DNA of 64,000 bases from Ruegeria arenilitoris (lineage in GTDB: Bacteria; Pseudomonadota; Alphaproteobacteria; Rhodobacterales; Rhodobacteraceae). Positions 60,412 through 64,000 of this stretch are shown here, piece by piece. Under the pieces are notes generated by a model that did not search any database, had not been told where the DNA came from, and was given only the letters and a program-made list of their open reading frames with translations. Numbering within the stretch: the stretch's first letter is position 1; each line of letters begins with the position of its first letter. A program made the translations under genes and the position numbers. The stretch is from positions 62,001 through 126,000 of the forward strand of contig NZ_WPYP01000001.1 in NCBI RefSeq assembly GCF_013030985.1, written 5' to 3'.

Positions 60412-62952
60412 GTGCAGAATAATCCGCATACCACTCTGATCACGACCGAAGCGCCCGTAGCCGCCAATACCCATGGCGGGCGGGCGAAATGTCTGCAACG
60501 TCTGGTCCGTCTGGAATTGCCGGTACCGCGGACGGTGGCGCTGTCCTTCGATGCGGTCCACCGGATTGCGGAAGGCCATGTGCCCGACATCGCGGCGATC
60601 GTCGAACAGTTCGATCAGACCGCGCTGCTGTGCGTGCGGCCCAGTTCCGAAGACCCCGATTGGGGTGGCCCCGGTGCGATCCTGAATATCGGGATGAACG
60701 ATGCGCGCTATGTGGACCTGTCGGATTCGATGGGCGCCGAGGCCGCCGCCGCGCTGTATCTGCGCTTTGTGCAAAGCTTTGCAATCCATGTGGCCCGTCT
60801 GGATGCGGATGTGTTCGACGATATCGACGCGGATGGCCGCGAGGGGCTGCGTATGTCCTTGCGGGCCTATGAGGATGAAACCGACGAGGCCTTCCCGCAG
60901 GACCGGGGCGAGCAGTTGATCGCCGTACTGCGGTCGATGGCGCGGGCGTGGGATGGAACCTCGGCCCGGTTGCTGCGTCAGGCCAAGGGCGCGCCGGCGG
61001 ATGCCGGGCTGGGGCTGGTCATTCAAGAGATGATCCCCGGTGTCGGGCAGGGTGAATGCGGATCGGGCGTGCTGCAACTTATTGACTCGACCACCGGTTT
61101 GCCGCAGATCACCGGCCGTTACCTGAGCCAGAGCCAGGGGCGGGATGCGCTGGGAGAGGGTGTGGCAGCCCTCTATCTGGAAAAGGACCCGCGCGGGAAG
61201 TCACTGGAAGAGGTGGCGCCCGAGGCTTTTGCCAACCTTAAGTCCCATGCTGCATTGATGCGCTCCAAGCTGCGCGAGGAAATGCAGGTCGAGTTCGTGA
61301 TCGAAAACGGCCATGTTCACATTCTGGACGGCGTGCGGGTGCAGCGCAGTGCGCGGGCCGCGCTGCGGATTGCGGTGCGTCTGGCCGAAGATGGCATCAT
61401 TCCACCGCAAGAGGCGGTGATGCGGGTCGATCCGCATTCTCTGAACGAAATGCTGCACCGGCAAGTGCACCCCGAAGCGCGTCGGGATGTTCTGACCACC
61501 GGTATCGCCGCCAGCCCGGGGGCTGCAACGGGTAAGATCGTGTTCACCGCTGCTGAGGCGCAGGCCAGTGCGGCGCGCGGAGAGCCCTGTATTCTGGTGC
61601 GTCGCGAGACCTCGCCCGAGGATGTGCGCGGGATGCACGCGGCCGTCGCGGTTCTGACCGAAAAAGGTGGCATGACCAGCCACGCCGCCGTGATTGGGCG
61701 CGGATTGGGTCTGCCCTGTATCGTCGGCGCGTCCGAGATGAGGTTCCAGACCAAAAAAAAGCTGCTGACCGCACCGGATGGACGTGTGTTCAAAACCGGC
61801 GACACGCTGACGATCGACGGAAGCTCGGGGCAGGTGCTGGCGGGGCAGCCCGCCATGCTGGAGGCTGCGCTGGATGACTGTTTCCAGACGCTGATGGGCT
61901 GGGCTGATGACGAACGAGATATCGCCATTCGCGCAAACGCGGACACGCCAGCCGATGCGCAGACCGCGCGGAATTTTCTGGCGCAGGGGATCGGCCTGTG
62001 CCGGACCGAGCATATGTTCTTTGACCCAGGCCGCCTGATCGTGATGCGCGAGATGATTTTTGCGCAAACGTCCTCGGGCCGCGCAGCGGTGCTGGAACGT
62101 CTGTTGCCGATGCAGCGCGAGGATTTCGTGCAACTTTTCCGGATCATGGAGGGGCAGCCAGTCTGTATCCGTCTGTTCGACCCGCCTCTGCACGAATTCC
62201 TGCCGACAACACGCAGCGGGCAGCGCGAACTGGCCGAGGCGCTTGATTTGCCGGTCTCGGACGTCGAACGGCGCGTGGCGGCGATGACCGAGTACAACCC
62301 GATGCTGGGTCTGCGCGGTGTGCGTCTGGGTGTGACCGTGCCCGAAATCTACGACATGCAGGCCCGCGCCATCTTTGAGGCAACGCTTGAGGCCAGCAAG
62401 GAGGGCGCCCCCGTGGTGCCCGAGGTGATGATCCCGCTGGTTTCCGCCAAGCGCGAGGTAGAACTGGTCAAATCCCGCATCGACACGGTCGCGGCAGCAG
62501 TGGCGAGCGAACGCGGGCAGGAGTTTGAATACAGGCTTGGCGTTATGGTCGAAACGCCGCGGGCCTGTCTGCGGGCGGATGAGATTGCGCCGCAGACGTC
62601 GTTCCTGAGTTTTGGCACCAACGACCTGACCCAGATGACCTACGGCCTGTCGCGCGACGATGCAGGCCGGTTCATGTCGGCCTATGTGCGGCAGGGTGTT
62701 TTCGTAGAAGACCCTTTCCACGTTCTCGATCCCGATGGGGTGGGCGAATTGCTGAAACTCGGGGCCGAGCGTGGACGTCAGGCGCAACCGGATGTTACCC
62801 TTTCGGTATGCGGTGAGCATGGTGGTAACCCCGAATCAATCGCCATTTGCCGCGATCTGGGGTTTGACTATGTGTCATGCTCTCCGTTCCGGGTGCCCGT
62901 CGCTCGGCTGGCTTCCGCTCAACTGGCGATTTCGTCCAGACTTGGGGGTTGA
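60412..62952 (+). CDS. Pyruvate phosphate dikinase-like PEP-utilizing enzyme
   Basis: 846 residues from GTG 60412 (AAAGG upstream). Central phosphohistidine domain: LTEKGGMTSHAAVIGRGLGLPCIVG (His ~423); C-terminal PEP barrel: GLCRTEHMFFDP, VMIPLVSAKREVELVK, GVMVETPRACLRADEIA, LSFGTNDLTQMTYGLSRDDA and VCGEHGGNP (catalytic Cys ~800). The N-terminal ATP-grasp part is divergent: CVRPSSEDPDWGGPGAILNIG stands where PPDK has its SVRSGA/PGMMDT motif. PPDK activity or a related phosphotransfer are both possible. Follows glyS on the same strand. Confidence 0.87.
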   Translation: MQNNPHTTLITTEAPVAANTHGGRAKCLQRLVRLELPVPRTVALSFDAVHRIAEGHVPDIAAIVEQFDQTALLCVRPSSEDPDWGGPGAILNIGMNDARYVDLSDSMGAEAAAALYLRFVQSFAIHVARLDADVFDDIDADGREGLRMSLRAYEDETDEAFPQDRGEQLIAVLRSMARAWDGTSARLLRQAKGAPADAGLGLVIQEMIPGVGQGECGSGVLQLIDSTTGLPQITGRYLSQSQGRDALGEGVAALYLEKDPRGKSLEEVAPEAFANLKSHAALMRSKLREEMQVEFVIENGHVHILDGVRVQRSARAALRIAVRLAEDGIIPPQEAVMRVDPHSLNEMLHRQVHPEARRDVLTTGIAASPGAATGKIVFTAAEAQASAARGEPCILVRRETSPEDVRGMHAAVAVLTEKGGMTSHAAVIGRGLGLPCIVGASEMRFQTKKKLLTAPDGRVFKTGDTLTIDGSSGQVLAGQPAMLEAALDDCFQTLMGWADDERDIAIRANADTPADAQTARNFLAQGIGLCRTEHMFFDPGRLIVMREMIFAQTSSGRAAVLERLLPMQREDFVQLFRIMEGQPVCIRLFDPPLHEFLPTTRSGQRELAEALDLPVSDVERRVAAMTEYNPMLGLRGVRLGVTVPEIYDMQARAIFEATLEASKEGAPVVPEVMIPLVSAKREVELVKSRIDTVAAAVASERGQEFEYRLGVMVETPRACLRADEIAPQTSFLSFGTNDLTQMTYGLSRDDAGRFMSAYVRQGVFVEDPFHVLDPDGVGELLKLGAERGRQAQPDVTLSVCGEHGGNPESIAICRDLGFDYVSCSPFRVPVARLASAQLAISSRLGG

Positions 62953-63138
62953 CACTGGGCAGTTGCCCTAGGATTAGTGGTATTTAAGCAACCTTGTGGT
63001 GGATTTATTTTTCCTCACGGGCGATTTTCCACTTGCTTTTTCTTCTGATCTAGACGTCTCGGCTGGACTGCGCTAAATGCCTCGTCGCGCCCGCCGGGGG
63101 AGGGTACGGCGCGATTTGTGCCTGTGCGAGGTTATCTG

Positions 63139-63780
63139 ATGCTACGATACATACTGGCTGCTGCCACATTGGCGGCAACCGTGCTGCCAAGTGTGTCTTT
63201 CGCTGAAAGGGAAGCCACCGATACTGCCGAACGCGAACTTGTCACCCGGACCGATCTGCCCGGGCAGAACTTTCGTGACTATCTGACTCTGTTCAAGCCC
63301 CGCAAAGAGCTTGAGCCCGTAAAAGTTTCGTATTCCAAGAGCTGGCTGGACCAACAGCCAGCGGCCACTGGGGACGAAAACTTCAAATGTTTGGCCGAAG
63401 CGTTGTACTTTGAAGCGCGCGGCGAAAGCGTGCGCGGCCAGTTTGCCGTGGCCGAAGTCATTCTGAACCGCGTCAAAAGCAGCCGTTTTCCGAACTCGCT
63501 TTGTGGTGTGATCAAGCAGGGAACCGGCAAGAAATACCAATGCCAGTTCACCTATACCTGCGATGGCCACAAGGAAGTGATCCGCGAGAAAAAGGCCTAT
63601 GAGCGTGTGTCCAAGGTCGCGCGTGCCGCAATTGACGGCGTTGCCAAGGAATTGACCGAAGGGGCCACGCATTACCACACCACCGCAGTGAATCCGTCGT
63701 GGTCGCGCGTTTACAAGGAAACAGCGCGCATTGGTGTGCATATCTTCTATCGGCACAATTACCGGACGGCGAGCAACTAA
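63139..63780 (+). CDS. SleB-type cell wall hydrolase
   Basis: 213 residues from ATG 63139 (GAGG seven bases upstream) with signal peptide MLRYILAAATLAATVLPSVSFA. The hydrolase_2 domain is complete: CLAEALYFEARGESVRGQFAVAEVILNRVKSSRFPNSLCGVI (catalytic Glu), YQCQFTYTCDG and GATHYHTTAVNPSWSRV. Likely a periplasmic lytic transglycosylase-like enzyme acting on peptidoglycan in growth rather than spores. Confidence 0.92.
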   Translation: MLRYILAAATLAATVLPSVSFAEREATDTAERELVTRTDLPGQNFRDYLTLFKPRKELEPVKVSYSKSWLDQQPAATGDENFKCLAEALYFEARGESVRGQFAVAEVILNRVKSSRFPNSLCGVIKQGTGKKYQCQFTYTCDGHKEVIREKKAYERVSKVARAAIDGVAKELTEGATHYHTTAVNPSWSRVYKETARIGVHIFYRHNYRTASN

Positions 63781-63868
63781 ACGGCAATCCCGCGCTGTCA
63801 GATAAGTGGCGCGGGGTGTCGAACGCGGTCAGTCGTGGGAACGACCGGCGTACCCATCGGGGTTTGCA

Positions 63869-64000
63869 GTGTCCGATCAAACCGGCGGAGCGTCAGGTGC
63901 CAGGGCAGGGCGTTTTGGCACCATAGATTCCGTTCCGCTTTCTCTGACGCCGCATTCGGTGTCTGGAATGGCGTTTGAGGCGGTGTTATACGCGCGCGCA
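63869..64000 (+). CDS. Unknown protein, N-terminal part (runs off the window)
   Basis: Frame open from GTG 63869 to the right edge: 44 codons beginning MSDQTGGASGARAGRFGTIDS and continuing VPLSLTPHSVSGMAFEAVLYARA. No ribosome site of quality is seen and no domain can be named from so little. Same strand as the hydrolase, 89 bases after its stop. Confidence 0.4.
   Translation, partial: MSDQTGGASGARAGRFGTIDSVPLSLTPHSVSGMAFEAVLYARA

Noticed and set aside
61201..62820. 539-codon open frame on the minus strand
   Set aside because: Antisense to the PPDK-like gene; no start signal or domain.

Overview
The window is chromosomal DNA of a marine roseobacter-type alphaproteobacterium (Rhodobacteraceae, closest in style to Ruegeria/Silicibacter). 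This rests on the GC-rich housekeeping genes, an alphaproteobacterial LexA box (GTTC-N7-GTTC), a tRNA-His without an encoded G-1 and with A73, a SAM-II riboswitch before metZ, and several small families typical of the group. The species is inference. No rRNA, CRISPR array, intact insertion sequence, integrase or prophage was seen.

Left part (1-18.2 kb): riboflavin genes (a RibB-type C-terminus with a degenerate GTP cyclohydrolase II-like domain, ribH) run into nusB. Then come a methyltransferase/PIG-L deacetylase fusion, an ArsR/SRPBCC pair with tandem palindromic operators, mmcB behind a LexA box, tRNA-His, a polar amino-acid ABC transporter operon, a TerB-TerB-PhnD-like operon, pyrG, secG, a cobalt-type nitrile hydratase operon with its accessory protein, purA, and a GNAT acetyltransferase.

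Middle part (18.3-38.8 kb): a long acidic protein of unknown role, thiamine pyrophosphokinase, L-serine dehydratase, two glutathione-linked genes (GST, gor), rpiA, the hflK-hflC-DUF2065-degP membrane-protease cluster, a Crp/Fnr regulator with a perfect CRP-like palindrome at its own promoter, yciB, an EamA transporter, ftsY, a lysoplasmalogenase-like protein, xseA, purD and a 2Fe-2S ferredoxin.

Accessory pocket (38.8-42.4 kb): base composition becomes visibly AT-richer. It holds an orphan C-terminal piece of an error-prone polymerase (DnaE2), an N-terminal stump of a KAP-family NTPase, 0.5 kb with no convincing gene, a secreted cysteine-repeat protein, a 45-residue one-helix membrane protein coupled to an unknown 229-residue protein, and a solitary ParB/sulfiredoxin-like domain. 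This looks like the worn remains of a mobile or defence locus plus an uncharacterised small operon.

Right part (42.4-64 kb): a cold-linked cspA/fatty-acid desaturase pair, GST, an alpha/beta hydrolase, metZ under a SAM-II riboswitch with a clear promoter, folE2, an Ala/Lys/Pro-rich histone-H1-like protein, trkH coupled to a TPP enzyme, a SPOR/peptidoglycan-binding protein whose trypsin-like domain has lost its catalytic Ser and His, glyQ and glyS separated by marC, DUF6446 and gltS, a glyS that carries a large AT-rich in-frame insertion, a pyruvate phosphate dikinase-like enzyme, and a SleB-type cell-wall hydrolase. Most genes form short translationally coupled runs with ATGA or TGATG overlaps.
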